Source of the DNA: Microcaldota archaeon
GTDB lineage: Archaea > Micrarchaeota > Micrarchaeia > Micrarchaeales > Micrarchaeaceae
Direction of reading: 5' to 3'
Assembly (NCBI GenBank): GCA_021810105.1
Contig: JAJZJM010000003.1
Coordinates: 1 to 64,000, forward strand
Length of the DNA: 64,000 nucleotides
In this document: positions 53,020-62,715 of the stretch, piece after piece
Numbering within the stretch: position 1 is the stretch's first letter
How the letters are laid out: each line of letters starts with the position of its first letter
Program-made: the position numbers and the translations under genes
The notes under the pieces: generated by a model
The model's input: the letters and a program-made list of their open reading frames with translations, nothing else
The model's database searches: none
Told to the model about the DNA's origin: nothing

Positions 53020-56000
53020 ATGCTCCACTTGGATAGGATAACCCTGCATAATTTCAAGTCTTTCAGGCATGCTACAATAAATTTTAGCAAAGGCTTCAAC
53101 TGTGTAGTGGGACCTAACGGTTCAGGCAAATCAAACATATGTGATGCTCTTCTGTTCGCATTGGGTGAGACGTCGCTTAGAAGAATGAGAGTTTCTTCTG
53201 CGAAGGCGCTGATAAACGCATCAGCCAAGTCGGTTAAAGAGGATGGAGTTAGGCGCGCTTATACTACCGTGTCATTCTCCGGAGATGAAAATTTAGAGAT
53301 ATCCAGAATAATAAAGTCAAATAATAAAATATCATACAGGATAAACGGCAAAAAGTCAACAAGGCAGCAAGTTCTTGACGTGCTAAGGGCAAACAGGGCC
53401 GACATAAATGAAACAAACACCATAATCCAAGGGGAAATAACAAAAATACTCAACATGAGTCCTAAAGAAAGACGGGTGCTGATTGACATTGCCGCAGGCA
53501 TAAAAGAATTTGACGACAAGAAAGATGTAGCCACAAAAGAATTGGACAAGGTTGAAGGAAAAATAAACGAAGCAAACATAATGTTAAGCGAGAGGGGGGC
53601 TTTCCTAAGCGAATTAGAAAAAGAAAAGATAGATGCAGAACGCTACATAGATTTGCAATCAAAAGTCAAAAGGATAACATATACTACATTAAAAGCAAGG
53701 GAAAGCGAGATAAATCAAGAATACACCAAACATGTAACCCAGTATGAAAAATTAGCTACACGAAAAAAAACTCTTGAGGCAGAATTAAACAAATTAGAGG
53801 ATGAGCTTTCAAGCGCAATCTCTTACAAAGACAAAATATCAAAGAAGATGAATGAAGGCTCTATAGAAGTCGGCACAGCAAACCGGATGCTAGACGAGAT
53901 AAATGCAAATATTAAAATAAAAGAAGCACTGATAAAACAGTTAGAAGAGTCGATAATCAAAAGCAAGGATAAAGAGAAAGGGCTTGCTTACGAAATTACA
54001 AAAATAAAAGAGCAGATCGATTCAAACTCCCAGAATCTTGCTATTCTGAAGTCAGACCTTTCAATAATCCAAAAAAAGTTAGAAAAGCATCCTGTTGTTG
54101 AAGGAGGAAATAGAGAAGTGATGATGAAATACTCACAATTGCAGAAAAGCCTCCTGGAAATTGACTCTACAACTTCTGAATTGAATGCCGGACATATATC
54201 TTCGAATGCAGAGCTTCATATGCTTGAAAGCGCCAAAGCAGAAGCAGAATCACAATCAAAAGAATTGGCCAAAAAGCTTAATGAAAGTTCAGATACCGCA
54301 GTTTTGCTTCAAGAGAAGATAAAAAAACTTTATGCCGAGGCGGAATTAAAATCAAATAAAGTAAAAACGCTCGAAAAAATGCAGTTAGAACTGAAAACAG
54401 CATATGATAAGGCCGAGTCCGACACAATAAACATAAGGGAGCAGCTAGCTTTATCGGGCAGAAGCCAAGACAGAATAACTCCTGTGCTTAATTCTTTGAT
54501 AAAGAAGGGATTCTACGGCAAGGCATCTGAACTTTTTTCATGCGACGAAGACCACTCAATAGCGGTATACGCCGCATCTGGTGGCAGATTAAATTACTAT
54601 GTAGTTGACTCTATAGCCGTTGCAACACATGCAATAGACATAATCAAGCAGAAGAATCTTGGCAGGGCCTCATTCATACCTCTTAATGAGATAAAAGCAT
54701 CGCAAACCGCAAAGGAAGGCAATAGCATTCCGTTAATAAATTACGTTACTTTCGATGAAAAATACAGGAGGGCTTTCGAATTTATATTCGCAAATACCTA
54801 TCTTACGGATAACATAAACTCCCTCTCCAAAAATGATATAAACAAGCATAGGTTTGTTACAATCGGGGGAGAAGTGCTGGAGCAGTCTGGCTTGATAACG
54901 GGCGGAAAGTTTACTATGCAACAACTGCCAGCGGCATTGGAATCCAGACTTGCAAAACTATCAAATGAAAAAAGTGAACTAAGCAAAAAAATTGCAGATC
55001 TGGATAAAGAGCTGCAATCTTGCAAAAAAGAGGCATATATATTAGAACAAGAGGCTTTCCAGGCAACATCAGAACTTAAACACATAAACAACGATAAAGA
55101 AAGGATAAATGCTGAAATAATAGAGAAAAAAGAGGCATCTAAATCTTTTGACAAAAGGCTCAGCGAGCTAAGTAAACTGCAATCCGAAGTGGCAGACAAA
55201 AAGATAGAGCTTGAAAAGAAAAAAGAGGCAATCAAAACCGAATTAGACAGGCTTTATCATTCCATAAACGATCATACTGCATCAAAGTCAAAAAAAGAGA
55301 TAGAGGAATCTGCAGATGAAATAAAAGAGATGAGGCAGTCTGCAGAAAAAATAAAAATCAAAATGGCAGAGCTAGAGAAAGAAAATGAGATGAATTCCCA
55401 TAGGAATGCCTCAATAATGTCTGAAATTAAAGAGGAAGAGGCGTTAATAAAAGAATCGCAAGCAAAGGTTGCAGAAGCCGAAAAATCGATACTTGAATAC
55501 GGAAAGCATAAGGCAGAAATCCAATCAAAGATAAATGCGCATGGCACGGCGTCCGAAAAACTATTGAAAGAGGTTCAAACTGCAGATGAGAAGATCTCGA
55601 AATTGGGCTTTGATAAAGGAAAAATATCAAGCGACCTGGACAAAATAGAAAGAGAGACTATGGAAACCGAGGGTAAAAGGGCACAATTGCAGACTAGACT
55701 AAGCGACATAAAGGCCGAACTGATTTCCTACCAGGGGGTTCAGGAGGTGGAGTACAAGAGTGTAGAAGAGTTGGAGCGCCAATCAACAGAATGCAAGCAT
55801 GAAATAGACCTTCTTGGTAATGTCAATCTTAAGGCTCCGGAGGCGTATGAGCAGAGGAAGAAAGACTTAGATGAGGCAAAAATAAAAATGGACATACTTG
55901 ATAGAGAAAAGGCAGCGATATTGAGCATGATATCCGAAATAGAGTCAAAGAAACTCAGTGTATTCAACCAAACATTAGAGGAAGTTAACGAGACATTCAA

Positions 56001-56430
56001 GAGGCTTTATAGCACCGTGTTCGATATAGACGCATACATTTACCTCGATGGAGAAAAAGATGACCCATTTAATTCAAAACTTATGTTCAGCATCAAAAAG
56101 GGCGCAAAAAAGAAGAATGATGAAAGCATGTCTGGCGGTGAAAAATCGATACTGATGCTATCCCTTATATTCTCTGTTCAGATGAGGAAGCCTATGTCAT
56201 TGTACATATTTGATGAGATAGACGTAGCGTTGGACAAGGAAAATTCAAAGAAATTATCAAAGCTCATAAGGGAGCTTTCCAAAGCATCCCAATTCATAGT
56301 TGTGAGCCACAACGATTCGCTGATAACTATGGCTGAAGCTGCGATAGGGGTGGCCATGCAGGATTCTTATTCCAGGGCGGTCGGTATAGAGATGATAAAC
56401 CAAAACGGTGTAGCTGTTGGCAAGAAGTAA
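53020..56430 (+). CDS. smc: Chromosome segregation ATPase SMC
   Basis: An 1136-residue SMC protein. Walker A GPNGSGKSNICDALLFALG is near the start, long coiled coils flank a hinge at about residues 490-620 (KGFYGKASELFSCDEDH to GGEVLEQSGLITGGKF), and the C-terminus has SMSGGEKSILMLSLIF and YIFDEIDVALD. It compacts and segregates chromosomes. It is full length, and its last 14 bases overlap the signal peptidase gene. No scpA is seen next to it. Confidence 0.96.
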   Translation: MLHLDRITLHNFKSFRHATINFSKGFNCVVGPNGSGKSNICDALLFALGETSLRRMRVSSAKALINASAKSVKEDGVRRAYTTVSFSGDENLEISRIIKSNNKISYRINGKKSTRQQVLDVLRANRADINETNTIIQGEITKILNMSPKERRVLIDIAAGIKEFDDKKDVATKELDKVEGKINEANIMLSERGAFLSELEKEKIDAERYIDLQSKVKRITYTTLKARESEINQEYTKHVTQYEKLATRKKTLEAELNKLEDELSSAISYKDKISKKMNEGSIEVGTANRMLDEINANIKIKEALIKQLEESIIKSKDKEKGLAYEITKIKEQIDSNSQNLAILKSDLSIIQKKLEKHPVVEGGNREVMMKYSQLQKSLLEIDSTTSELNAGHISSNAELHMLESAKAEAESQSKELAKKLNESSDTAVLLQEKIKKLYAEAELKSNKVKTLEKMQLELKTAYDKAESDTINIREQLALSGRSQDRITPVLNSLIKKGFYGKASELFSCDEDHSIAVYAASGGRLNYYVVDSIAVATHAIDIIKQKNLGRASFIPLNEIKASQTAKEGNSIPLINYVTFDEKYRRAFEFIFANTYLTDNINSLSKNDINKHRFVTIGGEVLEQSGLITGGKFTMQQLPAALESRLAKLSNEKSELSKKIADLDKELQSCKKEAYILEQEAFQATSELKHINNDKERINAEIIEKKEASKSFDKRLSELSKLQSEVADKKIELEKKKEAIKTELDRLYHSINDHTASKSKKEIEESADEIKEMRQSAEKIKIKMAELEKENEMNSHRNASIMSEIKEEEALIKESQAKVAEAEKSILEYGKHKAEIQSKINAHGTASEKLLKEVQTADEKISKLGFDKGKISSDLDKIERETMETEGKRAQLQTRLSDIKAELISYQGVQEVEYKSVEELERQSTECKHEIDLLGNVNLKAPEAYEQRKKDLDEAKIKMDILDREKAAILSMISEIESKKLSVFNQTLEEVNETFKRLYSTVFDIDAYIYLDGEKDDPFNSKLMFSIKKGAKKKNDESMSGGEKSILMLSLIFSVQMRKPMSLYIFDEIDVALDKENSKKLSKLIRELSKASQFIVVSHNDSLITMAEAAIGVAMQDSYSRAVGIEMINQNGVAVGKK

Positions 56431-57406
56431 GGCCCAAAACAAAGACAGGGTAAATATAGTCACATGGCCCCTTTACATGGTTCTCGCGATTGCGTTCATA
56501 CTCTACATAATTTACCAGAGAGTTCAGATCCTCGCAATACTGTTCGGGGCCCTGACATTTATCATGATCGTGGTTCTGATAGGATTGGAGCTAGTAATAT
56601 CCTCCAAAGAGGAGGGGAAGCTGAGGAATGCGATTGAGATAATAGCAGCGATAGTAATTGTTGTGGCTATATGGTTTGCGCTAAGGCTCATACTAAATAC
56701 CTCCTACCCTATAGACGCTGTGCCTAGCTGCAGCATGCTTCCTGTCCTCCAGAGGGGAGATATGATAGTTCTTCAAGGTGTCAACCCTTCCAACATAAAA
56801 GCACCCATTGTAAAAGTCACCGGCAGTGAAATGCAGAAAATGCTGAATAACATCAATCAAGAATCGTTAGAGTGCATAGCATACCAGTTAAACGGGAACA
56901 AGATAAATCTTTCACAGGAAGTCTTTCCTGGTTATTCTGTAGGATTGGCGTCTGTAAACAGCGGAGATCTTGTATCTAACTCAAGCCAGTCCGGTAACCT
57001 CGTTAAATACATATGCGGAATAGCAAACGTTACATACTCAAACGGAGCAAAAGTCAAAGAGGCATATACAAAAGCAATAGTCATAGGGAATACCACCATA
57101 AATGGAGATCTTAACAACAGCATAATCGTGTACAAGACTCTACCGCAAGACCTCTTCTACCAGGAAGGCGATACATATATAGTGCACAGAGTGTACGCCA
57201 TAATAAACGCAAGCGGCACATATTACTATCTGACAAAAGGCGATAATAATCCCGGCTTGGACATGCAATACCAGAATTATCCCGCATCCCAGAATAACAC
57301 TGAGGGTAAGGTGATAGGGGTTATACCATACATAGGCTATCTTAAGCTAATATTAAGTGGGGAGCTAAGCCAGCCTGCAGGATGCAACTACACGTTCGGG
57401 AAATGA
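56417..57406 (+). CDS. Signal peptidase I, archaeal (S26B) type
   Basis: A 329-residue membrane protein starting at TTG 56417 inside the smc end. Three N-terminal helices (about 15-30, 33-55 and 70-92) precede the catalytic domain. The Ser nucleophile is in DAVPSCSMLPVL, and DTYIVHRVYAI supplies the His that replaces the bacterial Lys. LTKGDNNPGLD gives the conserved Asp region. An insert of about 120 residues between the Ser and His boxes is long for the family. It removes signal peptides at the outer membrane face. Confidence 0.85.
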   Translation: MARSKAQNKDRVNIVTWPLYMVLAIAFILYIIYQRVQILAILFGALTFIMIVVLIGLELVISSKEEGKLRNAIEIIAAIVIVVAIWFALRLILNTSYPIDAVPSCSMLPVLQRGDMIVLQGVNPSNIKAPIVKVTGSEMQKMLNNINQESLECIAYQLNGNKINLSQEVFPGYSVGLASVNSGDLVSNSSQSGNLVKYICGIANVTYSNGAKVKEAYTKAIVIGNTTINGDLNNSIIVYKTLPQDLFYQEGDTYIVHRVYAIINASGTYYYLTKGDNNPGLDMQYQNYPASQNNTEGKVIGVIPYIGYLKLILSGELSQPAGCNYTFGK

Positions 57407-57496
57407 ATAAAAACAGGTAGTTCAATACCTATATATATTTTTCTGAATCATAATTAGTCGTCTGCTCGCAGTAAGTTCTACTTATGCGGTGCTTTT

Positions 57497-57790
57497 ATGG
57501 CAGATTTATCGAATGATATACGTTTAGCTGTGGACAGCGGCAAGACAGCCTTAGGGCTGAATAGCGTAATGGATTCTATAAAAGAAAACGATGCAAAGCT
57601 TATAATCATTGCAAGTAAGAATAAAAAACAGAACATGGGAGATATACAGCATATGGCTGACATCGCTGGAATAAAGATAATAAAGTTCGAGGGAAACCCT
57701 GTAGAGCTTGGAGCTGTTTGCGGTAAGCCATTTTCCGTATCCACCCTCTCGATAATAGAGCCGGGTAACTCAAGCATATTAAAAGAATAA
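57497..57790 (+). CDS. rpl30e: Ribosomal protein L30e
   Basis: A 97-residue L7Ae/L30e-fold protein: LSNDIRLAVDSGKTALGLNS at the start, IIASKNKKQN in the RNA-binding loop, and GAVCGKPFSVSTLSI. It opens the str-type cluster and lies 10 bases before S12. In many archaea nusA lies between these two genes; here it is absent. Confidence 0.9.
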   Translation: MADLSNDIRLAVDSGKTALGLNSVMDSIKENDAKLIIIASKNKKQNMGDIQHMADIAGIKIIKFEGNPVELGAVCGKPFSVSTLSIIEPGNSSILKE

Positions 57791-57800
57791 AGGTATTATA

Positions 57801-58229
57801 ATGCCAAATGGAGAGTTTGCAGCAAGGAAGCTTGTAAGACAGAGAAAGCATCAGCGAATGCTTAAGAAATGGCTAAAGAGAAAGATGCTAAAGCTTAAGG
57901 ATAAATACGATCCTATGGGCACTGTCCCAAGAGCAAGGGCACTTGTTCTTGGCAAATTCATACTGGAGCAGAAGCAGCCTCACTCTGGCCAACTTAAATG
58001 CGTAAGGGTCCAGCTTATAAAGAACGGAAAGGTAGTTGGCGCTTTCGTCCCTGGAGATGGTTCTATCGGATTCATAGATGAACACGATGAGGTAACCATA
58101 GAGGGTTTGGGAGGGTCTCAGAGGGGCCAGCTAGGATGCATACCAGGCCTGAAATACAAGGTTGTCGAAATAAATGATACCAACCTATATCAAATAATAA
58201 AGGGCAAAAAAGAGAAGCCAAAGAGATGA
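57801..58229 (+). CDS. rps12: Ribosomal protein S12 (uS12)
   Basis: A 142-residue protein matching archaeal/eukaryotic uS12: PRARALVLGKFILEQKQPHSG, IKNGKVVGAFVPGDG and IEGLGGSQRGQLG, ending with a basic KKEKPKR tail. It acts in decoding on the small subunit. It is followed by S7 and EF-2. Confidence 0.95.
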   Translation: MPNGEFAARKLVRQRKHQRMLKKWLKRKMLKLKDKYDPMGTVPRARALVLGKFILEQKQPHSGQLKCVRVQLIKNGKVVGAFVPGDGSIGFIDEHDEVTIEGLGGSQRGQLGCIPGLKYKVVEINDTNLYQIIKGKKEKPKR

Positions 58230-58338
58230 TTTAACGGAGGAAGTAAAACAAATAGAGCAATCCGCAGCACTTGAAAAGCAAAGCGAGCAGATCAACTCCG
58301 ATACCCAGCAGCAACCAGAGCTTAAGTCAAAAAGGAAA

Positions 58339-58995
58339 GTGGCTAGGAAAAAGACTGATGCAAGTGCAGATGCAAAAGATATTTTCATATCAAAAACAAC
58401 TATGCTGTTTGATAAGTACAGCTACGATGTTGAGATATACGATCCCAGCCTGAAAAATTATGTCAATTTGAAGCCCATATCCTACCCGAATTCTTTTGGA
58501 AGGAAGAGCCAATCGCAATCCCATAAGGCTAACCTGAACATAATAGAGAGGCTTGAAAACTCGCTTATGAGAGGCGGAACAGGAGGCAAGATAGGTGGCC
58601 GCGTTATACGTACAAAGGGAAGGCTGCAAGGCAAGAAGCTCAAAGTAATGAAAGCGATAATGGAGGCTTTTGAAATAATAAGCAAGCAAACTGGCAAAAA
58701 CCCAATACAGGTCTATGTGGAAGCATTGGAAAACAGCTCGCCTATAGAAGATACTACAAGGGTGCGATACGGAGGCATAATATCTAATGTTGCTGTTGAT
58801 GTAAGCGCAAGCAGAAGACTTGACATAGCGCTCAGAAACATAGGCATGGGCACTGTCACATCAGCATTCCACAACAAAAGGACATTGGCGCAATCTTTAG
58901 CCAACGAGCTCATGCTTGCCTCGAATAATGATATAAACAGCTATGCAATAAAAAGGAAGAACGAGACTGAAAGGATGGCCAGAAGCGCCAAGTAG
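58339..58995 (+). CDS. rps7: Ribosomal protein S7 (uS7), possibly longer at the N-terminus
   Basis: From GTG 58339 it has 218 residues with family motifs GGKIGGRVIRTKGRLQGKK, QTGKNPIQVYVEALENSSP, RYGGIISNVAVDVSASRR and the C-terminal basic helix. The frame stays open upstream to 58231 and would add an acidic, Gln-rich segment (EQSAALEKQSEQINSD). A GGAGG site lies at 58236-58240, but the only codon near it that could start is ATA 58252. The longer form would parallel the DUF302 gene, which also lacks a normal start. Confidence 0.92.
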   Translation: MARKKTDASADAKDIFISKTTMLFDKYSYDVEIYDPSLKNYVNLKPISYPNSFGRKSQSQSHKANLNIIERLENSLMRGGTGGKIGGRVIRTKGRLQGKKLKVMKAIMEAFEIISKQTGKNPIQVYVEALENSSPIEDTTRVRYGGIISNVAVDVSASRRLDIALRNIGMGTVTSAFHNKRTLAQSLANELMLASNNDINSYAIKRKNETERMARSAK

Positions 58996-59004
58996 TGATT
59001 TTAC

Positions 59005-61197
59005 ATGGCAAGAAAAGAATACGTTGTTGAAGAAGTAGCGAAAATGATGCGCGACCACAAGCACATAAGGAACGTGGGAATAATAGCGCACGTACATCAC
59101 GGCAAGACCTCTTTAACAGACTCTCTTCTCGCCAGGGCAGGTCTCATATCAAAGAGCGTAGCCGGAGATGTTCTATATACTAATTATGAAGAGATAGAAA
59201 AGGACAGAAGGATGACCATAAAATCTGCATATATCTCCTTCGGGTTCAATTACAATAACGAAGACTACATAATAAACCTGATAGATACTCCTGGCCACGT
59301 GGATTTCGGAGGGCACGTGACAAGGGCGATGCGCGCCATAGATGGCGTAATTCTTGTAGTTGACCCTACTGAGGGAATAATGCCGCAAACAGAGACTGTA
59401 CTCAGGCAGGCCATGAAGGAGAAGGCAAAACCTGTGCTTTTTTTCAACAAGGTAGATAGGCTGATTACAGAGTTGAGGCTTACCCCAGAGCAGACGCAAG
59501 AAAGGCTTCTGAAGCTGATAAACGAAATAAATCAGATGATAGAGACATACGCACCGGAAGGCTACGGCAGCAAGTGGAAGGTTAGCGTAGAGAAGGGCAG
59601 CGTTGCTTTCGGCTCCGCATTGAGGAGATGGGCGATATCAAAAAAGATAATGGAGAAGAACAAGGTTACATTCAAGCATATATTCGAATTGACAGCAAAT
59701 AACGATCTCGCAAAACTGCAAGAGATATGCCCTATAGACGAGGCCACTCTCGCAATGGTGGTGGAGCATCTCCCGAACCCTGCAGAGGCGCAGCCGTATA
59801 GGATACCACAGATATGGCACGGAGACCTGAATTCTCCTGATGGCAAAGATATGGTAACTACGAACATAACCGGCAAGACCAACGGAGTTATATTCGGAAT
59901 AAAATATGACCAGCAAGCAGGAGAGATTGCAGTAGGTAGAATATTCTCAGGAACTGCAAAGAAGGGGCTGGAGCTGCACATATCCGGAAGGTCCCAGACC
60001 CAGAAGCTTCAGCAGGTCGGCATATACATGGGGCCTGACAAGGTCATAGTTGATGAGATACCTGCTGGCAACATTGCAGCACTTATAGGAATGAAAGACC
60101 TATCTATAGGCGACACAATAAGCGAGGAGCTGATAGAGCCGTTCGAGCAGATAAAACACTACTCACAGCATGTGGTAACGAAGGCCATAGAGGCAAAAGA
60201 CTCGAGGGATACAACGAAACTGATAGAGGCATTAAGGATGCTTACAAAAGAGGATCTAACACTAAAAGCTGAGATTAACCAAGATACAGGAGAGCACCTG
60301 ATAAGCGGAATGGGAGAGCTGCATCTAGAGACGATAGAGACAAAGCTAAAGAATGATTTCAAAGTACCCATAACAACCAGCGAGCCTATAGTGGTATACC
60401 ACGAGACTATCGCAAAGAAAGTAGGTCCGGTAGAGGGAAAATCTCCAAATAGGCACTCCAGGTTCTACGTAACAGTAGAGCCTCTTCCAGAAGGCGTGCA
60501 GAAAGCCATAGATGAAGGACAGATAAGGGATGGCAAGCCAAAAGGGCAGAATGCCATAGAGGCAATGGTGGCAGCGGGCTTAGACAGGGCAATAGCGAAG
60601 GAGGTTGAGCAAGTCACCAACAAATGCATGCTTGCAGACGTTACAAAAGGAGTCCAATACATGAATGAGGTCATGGAGCTTCTTATAGACGGATTCAACG
60701 AAGCTGTAAAGGACGGCCCTCTGGCAAGGGAAAAATGCTCCGGCATACTAGTAAGCATAGTAGACGCAACAATACACGAAGATCCTGTGCATAGAGGACC
60801 CGCCCAGATAATTCCTGCGATAAAGAGGGCCATATACGCTGGATTGTTGACATCTGGCGTTATGCTTGAAGAGCCAAAGCAGAATTTCACCATAAATATA
60901 CCTCTTGATTTCATGTCTGATGTAATATCCTTCCTGCAGGGCAGGAGAGGGCAGATACTTAACATAGAGCAGGAGAGCGGCCAAGCGTCTATACTCGCCA
61001 AGCTTCCTGTATCTGAAGTGATAAAGGACTTCTCAAACGACTTGAGGGGAATGACCCAGGGCAAGGCAATATGGAGCATGGAATTCTCTGGATATGAAAG
61101 ACTTCCAACAGAGCTTCAAAACAGGATAGTCAGAGAAATAAGGAAAAGGAAAGGCCAACCAGAAGAGCCTCCTACAGCGCAGCAATTCATGGATTAG
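59005..61197 (+). CDS. fusA: Translation elongation factor EF-2
   Basis: A 730-residue archaeal EF-2. GTPase motifs: G1 AHVHHGKTSL, G3 DTPGHVDFGG and G4 FFNKVDRL. The first motif has His where most EF-2 proteins have Asp (AHVDHGKT). Domain IV has IHEDPVHRGPAQIIP with the His that becomes diphthamide. It drives translocation of tRNA and mRNA. It follows S7 by 9 bases in the str cluster; EF-1 alpha does not follow here. Confidence 0.97.
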   Translation: MARKEYVVEEVAKMMRDHKHIRNVGIIAHVHHGKTSLTDSLLARAGLISKSVAGDVLYTNYEEIEKDRRMTIKSAYISFGFNYNNEDYIINLIDTPGHVDFGGHVTRAMRAIDGVILVVDPTEGIMPQTETVLRQAMKEKAKPVLFFNKVDRLITELRLTPEQTQERLLKLINEINQMIETYAPEGYGSKWKVSVEKGSVAFGSALRRWAISKKIMEKNKVTFKHIFELTANNDLAKLQEICPIDEATLAMVVEHLPNPAEAQPYRIPQIWHGDLNSPDGKDMVTTNITGKTNGVIFGIKYDQQAGEIAVGRIFSGTAKKGLELHISGRSQTQKLQQVGIYMGPDKVIVDEIPAGNIAALIGMKDLSIGDTISEELIEPFEQIKHYSQHVVTKAIEAKDSRDTTKLIEALRMLTKEDLTLKAEINQDTGEHLISGMGELHLETIETKLKNDFKVPITTSEPIVVYHETIAKKVGPVEGKSPNRHSRFYVTVEPLPEGVQKAIDEGQIRDGKPKGQNAIEAMVAAGLDRAIAKEVEQVTNKCMLADVTKGVQYMNEVMELLIDGFNEAVKDGPLAREKCSGILVSIVDATIHEDPVHRGPAQIIPAIKRAIYAGLLTSGVMLEEPKQNFTINIPLDFMSDVISFLQGRRGQILNIEQESGQASILAKLPVSEVIKDFSNDLRGMTQGKAIWSMEFSGYERLPTELQNRIVREIRKRKGQPEEPPTAQQFMD

Positions 61198-61260
61198 CCT
61201 AGAACGTCTCGTTCTTAACGCAACATATAAATAAATCTGCGAACATAGTTATACGATTCC

Positions 61261-61437
61261 ATGTCTGAATTGGTAATAAAATCCGCAAAAGACGGCCCAA
61301 ATCTGGTGGTAATAGACGGACAGGTAAAATTCGCATTCTGCAGGTGCGGCCATTCTGAACACAAGCCAATGTGTGATGGAACGCATAAGAAAGTGGGTTT
61401 CTCTGCGGACGAGAAAGAGACAAAAATACTTGGTTAG
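61261..61437 (+). CDS. CDGSH iron-sulfur domain protein
   Basis: A 58-residue frame missed by the ORF track, from ATG 61261 to TAG 61437. FCRCGHSEHKPMCDGTHKK is the CDGSH motif with three Cys and one His ligating a [2Fe-2S] cluster. No membrane helix is present. Roles in redox or iron sensing are proposed for the family. It ends exactly where the next gene begins. Confidence 0.9.
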   Translation: MSELVIKSAKDGPNLVVIDGQVKFAFCRCGHSEHKPMCDGTHKKVGFSADEKETKILG

Positions 61438-62094
61438 ATGGATGGCTACAATTTGCCAACAATCCGAAGGCCAAAGGTCGCATTAGATGTCGATGGGACA
61501 ATTGCAAATCCCCACGCCGTTATAGTTGAGGAATGGAATAGGATTACTGGCAAAGACTTCAGAGTTTCTGATATAGATAATTACGATTGGAGCATATCAA
61601 AACTTCAAATGCCGATGGAAGAGTTCTTTCGCATATACGAAAACTCATGGAACGAAAGAACTGCTGAGATACGCGCTGCTGTAACAGAGCAGGAATTGGT
61701 TTGTTTTGCAAAGTATTTTGATGTAGACATAGTTACGCAGAGGTCATCAAATACAAAAACCGCACTCCAGAAATGGTTAAAGCACAACTTTCCCTCATTG
61801 GACCTCAAAACCATACTCGTAGAGCAAACCAGTGACAAGCTCAAAGCGGATTATGACATAATTATAGACGATGCCCCTAAAATATGGAGGGCTTTCCATC
61901 AAAATGATCCATTGACCTACGGGAAATGGCTATACGCTCCAAAACAGCCCTGGAATAGCAAAGTAATCTCTTCAATGTTCCCATCTCCAAAGATGGCTTC
62001 TGTAAATGCAGTTTCGAATGCCTTTGAGATGGCGCTATCTGAGCACACATATTCTGCAAAAACAGGCAGAAAAAAAGAGTGCAGCATCCGCTAA
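61438..62094 (+). CDS. HAD-superfamily 5'-nucleotidase-like hydrolase
   Basis: A 218-residue HAD phosphatase. Motif I is VALDVDGTIANPH, motif II is around VTQRSS, and motif IV is IIIDDAPKIW. The arrangement resembles 5'(3')-deoxyribonucleotidases. It is cytoplasmic, with a short polar C-terminal tail. It begins directly after the CDGSH stop, so the two are probably cotranscribed. The substrate is not certain. Confidence 0.78.
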   Translation: MDGYNLPTIRRPKVALDVDGTIANPHAVIVEEWNRITGKDFRVSDIDNYDWSISKLQMPMEEFFRIYENSWNERTAEIRAAVTEQELVCFAKYFDVDIVTQRSSNTKTALQKWLKHNFPSLDLKTILVEQTSDKLKADYDIIIDDAPKIWRAFHQNDPLTYGKWLYAPKQPWNSKVISSMFPSPKMASVNAVSNAFEMALSEHTYSAKTGRKKECSIR

Positions 62095-62207
62095 TCAGGG
62101 CCAATCATAAAGTATAAATAGCTTTAGCTCAGAATAGATATGTCTTTTTGTTCAGGTCCAAAGTACATACCAGACTGGATGAAGTTAAAAGACCGACGGT
62201 GTTATGT

Positions 62208-62690
62208 ATGGCAAAATCTTATGTAAAGTTCGAAGTATCGAATGAAGTTGCAAGCAAGACGTACGAAGCTCTGCAGATGGCAAGACAGTCAGGCCCTATA
62301 AGAAAGGGTGCCAATGAAGTCACAAAGAGCGTAGAGAGGGGCTTAGCCTCTTTCGTAGTTATAGCTACCGATGTAGAGCCGGAAGAGGTAGTTATGCACA
62401 TACCTACACTATGCGAGCAGAAAAAGGTCGCTTTTACATACGTGCCAAGCAAGCTAGAACTTGGCAAAGCAATAGGCATGTCTGTACCTTGTGCAGCAAT
62501 CGCTGTAGAGAACCAGGGTAACGCATCTACTGCTATAAAAGAGATAATAAGCAAAGTTACAGGAACTTCGAGCGGAAGCTCCAAAGCACAGCCTGCAAAG
62601 GCGGAACAGCCAAGCGAAAAGAAGCCCGCAAAGGCGAGCGCAAAGCCAAAAGCAGAGCAGAAGCCTGCAGAGCCAGTGCAGCAGGAATAA
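62208..62690 (+). CDS. rpl7ae: Ribosomal protein L7Ae with an Ala/Lys/Pro/Glu-rich tail
   Basis: From ATG 62208 it has 160 residues. The core matches archaeal L7Ae: GPIRKGANEVTKSVERG, VIATDVEPEEVVMHIP, CEQKKVAFTYVPSK and LGKAIGMSVPCAAIAV. L7Ae binds kink-turns in rRNA, C/D and H/ACA RNAs and RNase P, so it would bind the C/D box RNA at 34.7 kb. A low-complexity tail of about 40 residues (repeats of AKPKAEQKPAEP type) follows the usual end. The track start 62148 adds 20 residues that are atypical. Confidence 0.93.
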   Translation: MAKSYVKFEVSNEVASKTYEALQMARQSGPIRKGANEVTKSVERGLASFVVIATDVEPEEVVMHIPTLCEQKKVAFTYVPSKLELGKAIGMSVPCAAIAVENQGNASTAIKEIISKVTGTSSGSSKAQPAKAEQPSEKKPAKASAKPKAEQKPAEPVQQE

Positions 62691-62715
62691 AAATAAAAGA
62701 ACTACAAATGATTAA

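Noticed and set aside
54798-55235. Long antisense ORFs inside smc, aconitase, EF-2 and others
   Set aside because: They are Ser/Leu/Phe-rich mirror frames of strongly supported genes, with no motif of their own.
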